From Apis mellifera (lineage: Eukaryota; Arthropoda; Insecta; Hymenoptera; Apidae), in contig NC_037638.1 of assembly GCF_003254395.2 (NCBI RefSeq), forward strand, positions 18,572,746 to 18,636,745: a stretch of DNA of 64,000 nt, given 5' to 3'. Positions within the stretch are counted from its first letter, which is position 1. Every line of letters starts with the position of its first letter. The notes beneath the pieces are model-generated. The model did not search any database and was not told where the DNA came from. It worked only from the letters and a program-made list of their open reading frames with translations. The position numbers and the translations under genes were made by a program. Shown here piece after piece: positions 34,601-49,600 of this stretch.

Positions 34601-37600
34601 TTAATCCCGCCGGATAGAAATTATTCCCTTGCGCTTATTCGATGGGAAATTGTGCTCTCTTATCGCATGACTTGAAATCTTCCCATTTGTGAAAAAACCG
34701 TTCGATCCTCGAATATAACGGAATAAAAATAAATACGTTTGTAATGGCGAAAAAAGAAAAGAGAAAGAAAAAAAAGGAAAGGGATCGTTCGCAACGCGCG
34801 TGAAAGAAACGAGTTGATAATTCCATCGATTTGGAGACTATTCGACACGATAATAAATATCTGGTCTGGCTCAACCCTCTGCAGGGGGTCGAAAGGCCGT
34901 CACACTAGGCGGCGAATAAATACTCCTTTCCCTTCTCGCGGGGCCCTAAATTCCAACGCGAGGCGAATGACTCCACTGATCTGTCTGCACGCTTAACGCC
35001 CCTCCTACTCGTTTCGCACGTTCGCACGCGATAGAGTGAGCAGTTTCTCAGCTATACCTGAGATTGTTTTGTACTCACCTCGCTCCATTTATTGGTCTCC
35101 CACATGGGACACGAGATGGGGTTGCAAGTTTCTTGGTTATGAGGCTTGCGCGAGTTGCTGCACTTGTGGTCGGGTAACTGGAACGATAAAGATTTAAAGT
35201 TTCTTATTTCTAAAAAAAAAAAAAAAAAGAAAAAGAAAACGAAACAGATTTATTATTTTTCGAGTTCATCGACTCGACTCGATATTCCTTTTTCACGGAT
35301 CATGATGCTTTACACGTATTATATTTTCTTATCGCGTACGTGACATCTTCTATTACCGGGGAAAATATCATCTACTCGGTGGCTGCGAGGAACTGTACAG
35401 GGGGATCAGCGTAGGAGAAGATGCAAATCCTCGCAATGCACGATACATCGTGTCTAACCATACGTATTTCTAGCGGTACGTGTGTTCCCAGCCGCTCTCT
35501 GCGTCGAGTCTCGGATGAGAGGATTTTACGGTGGTTGACAGAGAACCGCGAGCGGCCCTTGCAGTTTAAACGAACCGAATTGGGTTAGGGTTCGTCGGGT
35601 TCGTCGCCAGGCCGACGAAGGTAGGAATGGACGGGCGGAAACATGGATGGATAGACACACGTATCTCTGTGACAATTCTAGCAGCCATTCTGCAGCCATC
35701 GTGAGCGCGTCGTAAAGCCTCAAAGACGAAGAAGAAATTATTAACCTATTTATGCCTTCGTGTAATTCCTTTCCCTTGGGATTTATATTAGAGAATTTCG
35801 AGAGTTCGATCTGGCGAATTACGGCCCGTAAAAATAAAAGATTCGATACGGCGGAATGAAATTCCGGAGATAAAGTGGGTCGAATTTTCGATTACGTTAT
35901 CGTTATCACGGCTCGCTTCGATCCTATCCTCGAAAGGGTTATATATTCTTTCTAACCATAAATCCCGTGGACCCGACGTTGAAATTTCGCGAGAAACCGA
36001 ATAGATTTTCTCGTCGTCGTCGCGTGGCCACGCGAATACGATGAAAATAAAATCTCGATCGATTCTTGCGGCGCCAGACAGGGAGGGAAGCTGTATATCG
36101 TTGTTGTTTTAGAGCAAAAGAAAAAAACGGGGACGGATAAAATCCCGGCCAAAATCCCGGAATTTAATACAAAGGAAATATTTAAATTATCCGTATTTCG
36201 GCTTTTATTTACCTTCGTAGTCTCATTGCCGTTCTCCTCCGTACAGAAAATAGTTCTGGTCCTCGATCCACCCCCGCAGCTAGCGCTGCACATGCTCCAC
36301 TCGCCGGCTACCCATCTATATAAATATAAAAAGAATCAATTGAAATGCTGGTTTAACTGGAACTGAGGAATATAGGTCTGTTACATAACGTCCCGCGTTC
36401 ATAACCTTCATCGTTATTTCCTCTTTTGACGAACGTTAGAAGAATATTTGTGAACGAATGTTTTTCAAATTTCTTTTTTTTTTTAACAAACGATCCGAAT
36501 TACACGATTTTCGCGTGCATTCGATATGAAAAAGCTCGAATTAAAAATGGAAACTTTTTCCTATCCTCAGATTGCGGCTCAGTTGGAAGTCATCTTCGAT
36601 ACCGCTGGGATTTTCCACGTTGGAAAAAACTCGCGTACAAATTCTAGATGAGAGTACATTGATCGAAGATCGATACCTACAATGTTGTTAATTGTGTTTC
36701 TTACGCGTGGAAAAATTTTCTGATTGGAAGTATTCAATACACGAAAACTTGGAATTGATAAAATAAAATGTACAAAACACATATTCTAAATATTTTCTCA
36801 TATCGTTCGATTTGATCAGAATCACGAAGAAAATAAATTGAAGAAATACTAGTTGATGGAATGCGAATAAAAATACATTAATCGCCGTAGACTCTTTCAA
36901 TTTCCCTGTATCGCGTGTTCGCAAGGTGAAAATGTTCAAGGGTGGCCAGACGAATTCATCGATCGCCACTAACACGAAAGTTTTGCTCGATACTCGCCGA
37001 CTTGCTCTCGTTTCTGTATAAAACAGCGTGTAAATACACGTCGATACCGTTCACCTACTTTCTTTTTCCTTTTTTCTTTTCTGTTATTCGAGTATATAAA
37101 AAACCATTACGCGACGTTAAAAAAAGCAAACGCTCGATAATAAATAATTCTATCATCCATGATTCTTCTAATTCAGATTACCATTCCCATCGATTGTTTG
37201 GTCGAAACTCAATATACGTAATACATATATGCGTTTTCCCTCCTACGGCGTAGAATCATCAACCACATGTTCAATTACTCTCTCTCTCTCTCAGTGTGCG
37301 CGGATTATATAGGCAATCTCTGTACGCAAACCTGATCGATCGATGTTAGTAGCTGGATCGTGAGATTAATCGTCAAATGTTCCGGAAAACGCTTAATGGA
37401 ATTTAATTGGGCCTGTATCCCTAGCGCGACATAGAATAATAGCCGCTGAAGTATTCAGTGGCTTAATACACAGTTGCGGGTAGGCAGCGGTTTAGAAATC
37501 CCCGGTTCTCGTGGGGGATGGTCGAAACGTCGACCGCTTGCACCGGGCCAGGCCGAACCGAATTAAACTAAATTCTCGGCCCGGCCAATTAGCACCAATT

Positions 37601-40600
37601 TAACGTTGACGAGACCCGCTACATCCTTGATTTATATAATCCTTTGCACCTGCAACCCTTTGCAACCGACCCCTTTTCCCGTGGTTATGCACTCCTCGTT
37701 TCGATTTTTCCTCGAATTCGCGCCACCGTGCTCCTTCGTTTCGTAACGCAAATATTTCCGATTAACGAAGAGCGACATTCGATAAATTATTCATGATCCA
37801 ATTACGACGATTGTAACCTTATTTCGAGAACGATTTTATCGAGTTCCTCTTTTCGGTTTGTAAAATTTAACACGGAAGACGTTCGATAGAATACTAAGAT
37901 AACCACCAAGTATTTTAAATTTTTATTCGAGCTCGAACTGATTTTAAATTTTATATGTTTTGTTTTGATTTGTTTTCTTTTTTTTTAAAGAAAAATTGTT
38001 CTTCTATCTAGAAATTAAGGAAATTGTTGTCACACGAAAATGTGGCGCGAATCAATCGCGTGATTCGCCTCTTGTTGGAAATTAAACGATAGTCGGAGTA
38101 ATCTGAGACACTCGAGATTCTGCAGCGTTAACCGTGGTATTCTTGGTTACGTGCATCAAGAGGCGAAGTTTAGCTTGCATATAATAACGTTAAACAGCGA
38201 GCCGGGAACAACGAAGAGAACTTGGTGGAATTTTCATAATTCAAGCTTGTGAACGTTGTTTGCTATTTGCCTTTGTGTATCGGGCGAAAATGAAAACGAA
38301 ACTGCTAATTCTAAATCCGCAAAACAAAAAATTGTGAAACATTAGGGAAAGCATTCGTTTTGTGATGCTCCGCCACGCACGACTGAAAGTAAAAAGCATC
38401 CTTTTTATTTCTTCCAACCCCTGAGACGAGTTGGTTGAAATGCGCGAGTGCGAATTCACGGTTGAAACGAGAAATATTGTGGCGTCAGAAACGAAAAAAT
38501 TCGTTTCCATTTATAGAATGACAAGATATTTCTCTTCAAGCATCGAGCTTTAGTTGATTTTGTTGCACTTTGTTCTTGAAATTTCGACGAAAACGAGAGA
38601 AGTATTTTAGTAATACTTCTTACTTAAATGAAATGAATCTCTCATCAAAAATTCTTCAATTCTTCATTGTAGAATTAGAATTATATGGAAAAATCTATCC
38701 TATCTTTCTGAATATTGTGTAAATAAATGTAAAATTTATCTAAGAATATAAACTGAATACAGGTAAATTTCAGAATCTTCAACTTTAATTTAATAAATAC
38801 AACTGTATTTCCAAAAATAAATATATTTACTATCAAATTCACTTCAAAACTTGATTAAAATTAAAACGTTACAATTCCGAGGATAATAACTTTCAGTCAA
38901 CGAACGAAAGATCATTAGAAGCATCGAATCTTACTCTTTAAAATGGTTTTTAAATTATTCCGATACGACTTCTGGTTCCCGAGATATCTTCGTATAAAGA
39001 AAAGAGTAATTTTTAATGGTTCACCATCTCTGTTTTTATTCGGGTTTCTCGCTCGCAGTTCGCCTCACTGACCTGTCTTAAACTCGAAACAAATACCAGA
39101 CGTGATTCCTAGAAGAACGTAGTACGCGTTTCCAGGAAAGAAATGTAGGTCAGTGAGTCGCGCGTATCCATTCATAATTTTTGCGCTGTTTTAAATGTTA
39201 TCGAGTTCTTATATCTCGCTAACCGATTGAGATATCGGAATAAAACAAAACCTGAATTCAATGTTACAGTTCCCTTCACGTTAAGAATGGATTTTGATGA
39301 AAAAATTTATAATTTCTTATGTTTTTTCTACACATAAAGCAAAATTAATTTATTATTTCGAGTGATTGTAAATGGAGATTTAATTACTTAGTTTTAAGCT
39401 TTTACATCATAATTTCGATCTCAAAGCAAAAAGATATATTGTACAACGCGCTTTACGTGTTACGTTTTATATATCTATTAAGAATGATTCGTAGCGATTT
39501 TTTTTATCCAAATTTCGTGGCCTACGTAGTGTCTGCCTGTCTGGAAAACGATTCTCATCGGAGCAAGCTTTAAAGCGTCGCTTCTTATCCCCCTTTTCCT
39601 TTACCCAGACAAAAGAACAGGCCGCAGTATCGTTCCAAGAATTAAGATTATGTCTTCGAAAAAATATCCCCGAGACGTTCTCCCTCCTTTTTCTCGTTAT
39701 CCCGTCCGATCGTTACGCTTTATCGCGAACAATTTCAACCCTCTTGAACGATCATGTTATGAATCACACAAATAAATACGTCTTCTCGTTTATACATACC
39801 GAATTTGCAAATTGAAACTGTTCTCCTGTTCCAATAAATAGTTGAAATTTATTTTAAAGAAGAATGTAACAACTTTAATTAACAATTTTTTCCATACAAC
39901 AGATAGAATAATATAATCCAAATATTTCTGAATTAAGAAATATTCCTTCTTAAAGGAAATAATTTTTACATTCGTTTCTCAAGTTTCATATATTTTTGAG
40001 ATTCTAAATTTTCTGAATTACGAGGATAGCGAGGCAAGAACAAGGCACACATTCTCGCGAACATGGAAACCGTAGGAAATAAACCGACTCTTATTTCTTC
40101 TTTACACGGGTCGTACACGTTGACGACGAGAACACGGGGCAACAAGGATCATCGAGCGGACAATCGGAGGATTGTCTTCACAACCGTGGAGAAAAGATTC
40201 GCATAAAATTCGAACAATTCGTTTAAATAACTTTTTCAGGGACGCGGAATCCTCGAGGAATCGTCCGATTGGTTGGTAGATTTTACGACCGGTAGATCGT
40301 TTCGCGGAGTTACTCTTACGATTTAGATCGCGATCTCTGTAGGAAGAAGCGCGCTTTACGTCGACACGAGCCGTTTGCTTGTAAGAAAAACACCCATATC
40401 GCTGGACGAATTGTTTGCCCGACAGTTGGAGAGAATTCTCGTTCCTCCGGGCTGTTCGTTCACGATTTTTCGACCGTGACACGTGAATCGACGTTAGCTA
40501 AAAGAATGGAGCGAGAAAAAGAAAAAAAAAGAAAATGAAAAATGCACATGACGGGAAATGAATTCTAAGATGATGAAGAGAAAGAGCATGTTATCCTGAT

Positions 40601-43600
40601 GTTATTTTTTTCTGATTACTTTTTTATAATAGTTAATGAAAGGAATGTCTAAGGACGAAAGATAAAAATAAGAAAAATTACTTCTTTCTCTTTAACTTTG
40701 TAGATCGTCAAAAAGAAGATTAAAAAAATTGTCTCTTTCTAAAAATAAAATAAAAAGAAAAGGAATCTCTCGATGTACCAACAAAAATTCATAAGACTGC
40801 ATTTCACGTATTCAATAATATATTAACTGTAACATAACACGTTTAATTATTTCAATAAGAAATATAATTTTACTTAGATCGGTATCGATAGCACGAAGTA
40901 AGAAAATTTCGTTTCGATATTCAAAAAACGATTCTAGCCAAAGTGGATTCGGGATAGGGATAACGGATAGAAATAGAGAGTGTCTCTCGGGTGGAGGCTT
41001 GTTTTTCCAAGTCTGTTTCAGAAAAGAGGCCCGTCGGGCTTTTGCTCTTTCCCACTCGACTAATGGCCGTTCAGTCCGTTTGAAAGCTTCGGTCCATCGT
41101 TTCCAAGTCCCGATATTGCAAGCCTACATCGGCCATCGTATCCATTCCTACGCATGCACACGTACACGCCATCCACCGACACGGATTGTCTAACAATAAT
41201 CGGGATCGGTTGCTTGCTTTGTCCGCGGCCGCGGCGGGGAAATTGGCGAGAGACGGAAGATTGGCCGGCGTTAATCTCCCAAAAGTGGGAGTGTTTCCGA
41301 TTTCACGAATGGAGCACGTGGAGAACGCGAGCAGCTACGTGTTCCCGGAGTCAAACATTCCGAGATTCGTAAAATCGAAACGCTCGATCTCGAGGCTGCG
41401 CGATTAGAAAAGCTTTAATGAAGTTCCCCGCCACTGGTTCGAATTCACCGCGACATCTTAATTGAATGTTGGACGTTTGGATTACGAGTATATACATTCC
41501 GATAAATGAGATAGTCTGGCTCGATATGTTGCATTTTCAACATGGAATAATCCAAGAAATGGAGATTAGCGAAGAAAATAATAGATACATTTGTGAGAGC
41601 TTATTATATGCAAATTGGAGATTTAATAGAGTGTAGATAAAAAATTCGTATCTAACATTAATACCATAATAAAAGCAACATTGATACCATATATTAAGAA
41701 AGTAACCATAAAAGATTGAATCATCAGCGTTTCAAATCGTGGCCATCGAAAGGCATCGATCTCTCGAATGAAAATATATTGAATCGATTCTTTTTCTCAA
41801 CGATGACCGTGGAAGAGAAATGAATAGAAATCCAGACATCCGGAGGATCAACCCTCGGATGGAACTACTTTTTTGTAACGAACGTGATCCACGACGCGCG
41901 TAAAAATCGGCGAACAATTTGTCAAAACGGAGAGTTCCTCGTGTTCGTTCGTAGAAGAAAAAATAACGTAGCTTCGATACGAAAATCCACGATCTAACGT
42001 TCTTTGACGCGTGCACGCAGGCCAGACGTCAGGAGAGTACTCACTTTGCGGTGCAGGGGTGCGTGTTGCACGGCATCAGGGTCTTCTCTGGCCTGTTGTC
42101 GGGATCGCAATAGCTGTCGTCTACCACGCTCTCGTCTGGGCCGATAGCCTTGCACACAGCCATAGCAATCTTGAAGCCTGAGAAAGAAGAATCGTATATT
42201 TTACCTCGTGATCGGAAACAGATAAGCGAGGCTTGAAAGATAAAAATAAAATCTTTCTTCGAGTGGATCGCGATCTTATTCAATTTGTGATAATATTTTA
42301 ACAATGTTATTTTAGGAAATAAAGTAAAAATTGATTATCGATCGAATCTGACATAGTAATATTTGAGGAACTGTTTGCCGATGAATGACAGATTATTGTT
42401 ATTCGCGTTTCAATCTAAAATGTAGAGCAAAATGTCATTTAAGTGACGTTTTTTCAATAAAGTTTTATCGTTCGTGAAACTTTTTATTTCCATCCCTGGT
42501 GGACAGGCGAAAAGATGTGTTTATAAAAATGTATGACCGTTAAATTCAGGACAATAGAGAGCATGAAATACTCTCTATTGGACGATGAATCTCCATTTCG
42601 GAAATGTACTCGAATCCTCTCTAAATCTTTATAACATTTTCTACTTTACAAAATCGTACCCTTAATTTCGAACATTCGTTTCAAATTGTTTCAATTTTAA
42701 TCGCAAAAAAAAAGAAAAAAGAAAAGATAAAATTTTTCGATCGATTACACTCTCTCGTCTGAAAAACGAACGGGAAACGAAAATTTTCGAGCGTTTTCTC
42801 AAGGAGGAAAGCAATCTCGACGGAAAAACGTAGCAAAACGATGATAAGTGGGGAAACGAAGCGGTTTAAGTAGCCGCTTATTAATTTCGGGAAAAGGGTA
42901 AGCGTTTAACGATTCGCGGGGCTCGCTAAAGTTCATTAGAATTCATTGCTCCCAGGTTCGATGTAAATGGACTAGCCGGCGGTGAACTAATTGTAAGTGC
43001 TTCAACCGAATGAACTTCGTAACCAACCACTCACCTCCCCCGCATGATTTCGAGCAGGCGGATATCGATTCCAAACTCCACGAGTATCGCGACTGGCAGC
43101 TCGATCCGTTTCCTCCGCACACTCCGCAGGGATCCGTGTTCTTGTTGCTGCCCACTCGCAGGTCGCACCCGACTTTCTGAAACAGAAATCACCCAGGCTT
43201 GATTAATATTACGTTCACCCAAAAGCCCTCTCTTTTCACCCGCTAGGCGTTTGTCTTTATGGTCAGTGAAATACCTCGCGGGATAATGTTGCTCTTGAGA
43301 TATATATATATATAGGGATGAGATAATCTTGGATATCGTTTAATTAGCATATATCGCTGGCGTGCGATCAGATAATAATTGGAAATTTTAATTCTGAAGG
43401 AATATATATACATATTCTAAATTTTTGATATAATAATTTTTTCATCGTAGAATGATTCTCTTTGTTTCTTTTAGCAATTTAACATTCACTTTTTTGTTTA
43501 ATAAGTAATAAAATAAATGGAAGGAAGAATAAATTTAAACAAAAATTTTTTACATGACGATATTCAGTAATGGATAGTTAAAAAATACAAAGAGAAAGTA

Positions 43601-46600
43601 CAAAGTGGTTAAAATCTTCAGCTATTATTTACACTGCATATAGAATTACTTGGGAAAAATTGGCCTGTAAAAATGTCTTTCATCTTTTCGAACGTTCCTA
43701 TTAAATTTGTCAATGTTCTCGCAACAAGTCTTCTTCTCTTCGAATGAAAGGACAAATAAAAATCATTTCCTCCATTGATTTTTCATTGCTTCGATTCGAG
43801 ATCGTTGCGTAATCAAATAAGTGACAAATAGATCGTAAATCTTGATACTTAAACTCAAAGGTACACGTTAAGCCTCCGTTTAATACCCCCGACTCAAAGC
43901 GATTGATCCTCCTTGAGGGCGCGTAACCTAAAGACGATCCTGCTCTATGTCACGCACTCTTGGGAAAAGGTTCGATTTGCAATAAACTCTAACTCTGTCT
44001 CTTCGTACCGTAAACAAATTTTCGTCTTTCGATAATGTAAAACACGTTTTCTCTTCTCCCTCCTTTTCTCGAAGGAAGGAGAAGAACGATTCGTACACGT
44101 CGATCAACACCTCACTCTTATCCGTAAATAGAATACGAACGAATGATAGTAGATGTCGTGAAGTTCTAGTCTGTCAAAGTGTGAAAGATTAATCAATGAA
44201 AGACGAAAAAAAGATGGAGTGCTGGATGTCACTCTTCAGATTTTCTGAATGCGACTGATGTTGCTGCTGCTGTTGTTGCTGCTCTTCCTGTACAAATGCA
44301 CCAGCACTTTTCAAGAATAAGAGGTGAAGAGAAAAAAAAGAAGGAAGGAGGGAGGGAAAAAAAGGAAAAGGAAAAAGAAGCTGACGTCGATTCGTGACCT
44401 GGCTCGGACGGCAAACTGATTTGTCATTCAGGTTGCATGGAGGTTTGCTCCGAGGTCGGGAAGTACATTATTCATCCCTTATCCGGGCGAGAAGAGCGAA
44501 CGAAACTGGTGGTAAGGTGCCAACCAAGGACGAGACGAGGAAGGATATGGATGGGGGGATGAATGTAAAAAGGGAAGACACGAGCCTAACGAGATCCTGG
44601 TCGATCGACGGGGGTAATCCAAGATTTTGTCAGATTACGATCGATTTGAATAAAATGTTTACATCGGATCACTTTCGTTATCCCTTACTACTTTCTTACT
44701 CGTACAAAATTATCTAAAATTGATTTACTCGATCTTTTTCGTTAACACAAACTCGTATAATATGAATTTCTGATTGAATTCAATACACCAGACGATGCTA
44801 TACGCTTTGAGTATGTTCCTCAAATGCGATACCAATATGGTGGAATGGAAGAGCGGTGCGTACAGCGAGTTTCCGAATGGCTAATATTCAATCGGAACGA
44901 TCGAGCAAGAATTTTTCGAGAAATTCTGTCAATTCCCTGTCTCGCTTAAGCAAAAGCTGGTGCAACGTGTCTTTTCATCGGAAGCACGTTCGCTGTACGC
45001 CGGCATTTAGAAACAGCATTTACACTTCAGCGAAAATTCTTCGACAGTTGGAAGGTACGTTCCATTCGCGGAATTCGCGTTGGAAAGTAACTTTGGTGAA
45101 TCATGTTTCTCAACGAGAAGAAAAGGAAAAGAAATTTAAAGAGGACCGAAGAAAAAAAAATATCAAAGAGAGAGAGAGAGAAAAAAAAAAGAACGGAGAG
45201 AAAAAAAAATGGGTTGGAGAAAAAAGAGGGAGAGAAAATGTTGGGAAAGAAAAACAAGGGGGAAAGGAAAGATTAAAGAAAGAGCTTGAAGTTTACTTAA
45301 TCGCGCGAACCTATGATTTAACGGAACTACTGAATAGCGTTGCAACTTTGGTTCGAAAAAAAGGAAAAGAGAAAGAGAGAGAGAGAAAAAAAAAAGCTTC
45401 TCGAACAGCCTCGAGAAATCGAATAGAAACCGAACGAGCGTTCGGTGATACCGTGACAGGACGAATTGAGATTTAATTTTACACGAGGCCGAATTCGTTC
45501 CGCGACCTTTCTTTCCACCATGCATCGATGCACGTGTGTATCCATTGTACAGCTGTGCGAGAGCTCGGCCTCGTGTACACCACCGGGGATTTCGAATGGA
45601 GTTTAAATCTGGGTGGTACGCGATTTTAACAATACGAAACAATCTTTCCTCCTTCTCTCCATTTTTTTTTTTTCAACCGTCCTTCCCTTTCCTCCTTTTT
45701 CTCCCTTTCATTCCGATGGCTCGACTGTTTAACCTCGGTTACGAAATAGGATCTCAGGACTCGTCGTTCGAAGAGCGGTTTTAATCGAGCGCACTCGAAG
45801 ACGAAAAAGATCATTTTTATTTCACATAAAGTTTGAATCGAAGCAAGTATATCCAACGAACAAATCGAGTTACAAATACTTTGAATACGCGAATACGTTA
45901 TTTCAAAGCTATTTTTTTCAAATGCAATCTACATTTCAAATACATTTTTTTCGGTCCGAGTTAACGCGGTTTTCGAGTGCTTTCGAAAAAAAAAGAAAAA
46001 AAAAAGAAAAAAGTGGAAAAAGGAAGATAGAAATCAATCGAGCGATAGAGGCGAAGAGAGTAAATTGAAAATAACTCTTTATCTCGAAACCCCATTTTGG
46101 ATCTTTTAAAAAATTCATAGAGATTCTCTCCCAGTTGGCGGATCTCCACCGGACCAAGATTTTTAGATTCTGTCAGGGACAAATGTGAAAGGGACAGGTC
46201 GCACGCGTATGACATATTCACATGTACGTACTGTGTCCACAGCGCACGCGAGCGCGAGCGCGCAAACAGAACGGAAGAGACACACAATACGGGCGTTCAG
46301 GATTAGGTTTACTTTGCCCGAGAAGTGGAAACCTGGAGCGGAGCCCCGTAATTGAAGGATAGGACCATCGAAGCAACCGGTTATTTCTCTAGGTAAACAA
46401 GCCGAGAGAAACGGGCAGCCGGCCGGGCGTGCAAAATGAAATATCGTGGAACTTAAACGGCGCCCGATCCTCCTCTCTCCCTCTGGCTATGCTTACTATC
46501 CACGCTCGATCCGTGCAAATAATACCTTTAAATCCGGTAAATACCTCGCCAATGGCCCCCCCCCCCTCGTCTATGATGAGACGAGAGATATGAGCACTCG

Positions 46601-49600
46601 TTTCGAAACACCACCTATTCTTCGGATTCCGGAATGAGAGAGAAACTTGCGAATAAATTAACTCGCGCGCTTCTTTCCGAATGGAATTCGATGTTTGACG
46701 ATCGAACGCTCAGAAAGGAGGATAATTATTCTCCCGTGTTCTATCCTCTGCTATGGCTTTCCAAATATTTACCTATTCCACTTGGAACGCGATAAAAAGA
46801 GGAGGATGGAAAAAAGAAGAAGAAGAAGAAAGAAAAAAAAAAATCTCTCGCCCGACCGTCATTTCATCCAATCGTTAGATAACAAGATCCTGGCCGAAAG
46901 GTAAATCGCCGATTTCCGCGACTTTTCGTCTCTCGGCTATTTCGTTACGTAAATTTGACTGGAGTTCAATTATTCAAACCGGCTTTCAAGGTTCCATTCC
47001 GGCAGTCGGTACACCATCCACACCCCTTGCCATCTACCGGAGTTAGCCCATTACGCTCAATACACTCTTTTCCCCGCCACGAGCGCCTCATCCCCTTCTC
47101 ATCCCCTTCTCTCATTTCGCTATCCACACCACCACCACCCGCCAGACCTTCTTTTCTCTACATTCGTTCCTGCCTTTTAACATAGTTTCCCGGAGAATGG
47201 GATTTCCCGGGGTGCAGACGGACTCGATCACTTTGTCCGCCTTATTCTGCCCGGTTTCACTGAAACGATGGAATTTATCATCGAGCCACCGAATCGCTTC
47301 TATATCCTTAATTTCTTCCCCCTCCCCCCTTTTTTTTTCTTTTTTCTTTTTATTTGCATCGAGTTGTTCTTTAGAAACGAAGAGGATATTATGAGCCTCG
47401 TATTGTACCGGAATAATCTTCAGAAGGGTACTCGTGATTCTTTCTCTCTCTATCTCTTTTGAGACACGATTAAAGCTATTGCATTTATCTTCTACTTTTG
47501 TGAATAAATTATTATATAATTATGAATTTTCATGCTTTCATTATTTCTAATTTATATCCCCTTTTATTGATCTAATTTATGCAATAGTTTGGACAACGAA
47601 GCTAGGCTATTTATAGAATTAAATTTTACGTTTACGTTTAAGAATTGTATTAACTCTTTCCCTCTTTTTTCCTATTGTTTTCAAGAATAAAGAAGAAATA
47701 ATTCTGTAAAATTTAAAATATATATCGTTTAATAATAGTTAATAACACGATATATCGAGCTCAAATAAACATATAATTAACAATATTAAAATTAACGAAT
47801 AAATTCGTTATAGGATGAGGATAAAATTCGCGTGTACTCAACTACTGGAACACGAAAGTACTGGAGAGGGGGGGTAGGATAATATGGCGGGTCGATTTGC
47901 GTTACAAGTTATCCGTAGCGTACACGTGGAAAAGCGCACGAAACGAAACAATTGGAGGAATTTCCGTGGATGGAAGACAAACTCTAATGAGTCGCGATAG
48001 CACAAAAGCGTCGTGCACTTATCGAGCGTGTCCAATGCTGGGGAAGGGAGAGAGAGAGCTCGTCGGAGCTTTAATAATGCAAAACCAGTTTGCGTTTACC
48101 AGAGCTCGGTTAGTGCTTAATTACGTGGACCCGTCTGCTGATTAGATATTGTCCTTCCAACTTCGCCGCCACTGTCGTCGCTATGAAATCCCGTTAATTA
48201 TTTCTTGACGCCCCCTTAGACGTACTCGCTGAATCGTCCCCGCTTCTCTAGTTTCTTCCTTGTATCCCCCGATACAACGGATTTCTTGCACGAGCATCCT
48301 TCATCGATTCTTAATACGTCGTTTCGTGACGAATTTTGATTCTTTCAAACTCGAAGAATAGAATTTTCCATCACCTTTCGAAGGCATCTATCGTGTTTGG
48401 TCACCCGTTAGATGAAGCGGTAAACAATATCAATATTGGTAAACGTTACCTTCTGTTGGTGTTCCCAGACTTAAGGCAGCTTGCAACTACTTAAGGGGTT
48501 AATCGACGAAAGTAGCTCCCTCTCGACATGGCCTGTTTCTCGGTACACAGAGTCGTCAACGGTGTAAAGTAAGATCGAATTAACTTAATGGACGAGAAGT
48601 GCGGGCGTCTCGACGCACCCATGGTAAATATTGGCCGAGGACGAGCGGACGACGCCTCGTTAGTTCGCATTTTCCTTGGCCGAGGAAAGAAAAAAGAAAA
48701 GAGAGAGAGAGAGAGGAAAAAATACGCGAGCACAATCATAGGTAGAAAACTAAAAGTTATAAATAAGTTTTGGAGTCCGGTCGAGAAGAAAGATTCGGAG
48801 AAGAAAGAGAGGTTTGGAAAGAGGGGGCACACTGTATGGCTCCACCTGAGCAAATTTCTTCGAGTTTCCGCCGGAACTTTCTTCCTCCTCGCCAAGTTTC
48901 GACAAGGGATGCAGCAATTGCGACTTAATTCTTAACCGACGCTTTCATCGTAATCCTCCGAGCCAAGGGCCTGGGCTACGATCGCATATTTAAAAGTCCG
49001 ATCTCTGCTTTTAATTAATCATCTCTCCAAGTCGACTTGCCTCCGGAATTCCTCGAGTCGGAATATAAATTAAGAAGTTGTTTCGAGAAGGGGGTGAAGA
49101 AGAAGAAGATGTGGAAGAAGATAGAGAAAAATAATGCTCGTTAAAGGCGACAGTTTTTTATGTGTAAATGAAAAAGTAAAGCTCGTTGAAATGTATGTAA
49201 ATACGCGTTTACATATAAAAATATATACGCGTTGGAGTAATGTTCGTGTAATGACGGAATACGGAGCGTTTTTCCGATAAACGTAGTACACGACTTCGCT
49301 TTTCTCCTCTCCGTGTGTTGTTTCCCTATATTTTCAAAGTGTTTCAAAAAACATATGGCTTCGTAAAACGAAAAACTAAAATCCTGATTTTATTCCGCGC
49401 GAATTTATCCTGTGCAAATTTCAAAGATACCCTGCATCTCGATCCGAGATAAAATGAAGTCGGCTTTGAACGTATCACACGTGTACACAAACGAGTATGT
49501 TAAACGCGTATTTTAGCGACACGATGAAAACTTGCAAATGAAACCACCAAAATTTTATCGAATTTCACGAGCGTATATAATATGAATTGAATAAAAACGC

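Noticed and set aside
44258..44285. CTG/TTG triplet run that could encode polyglutamine on the minus strand
   Set aside because: It lies in a short frame with no splice support inside an 8.7 kb intron.
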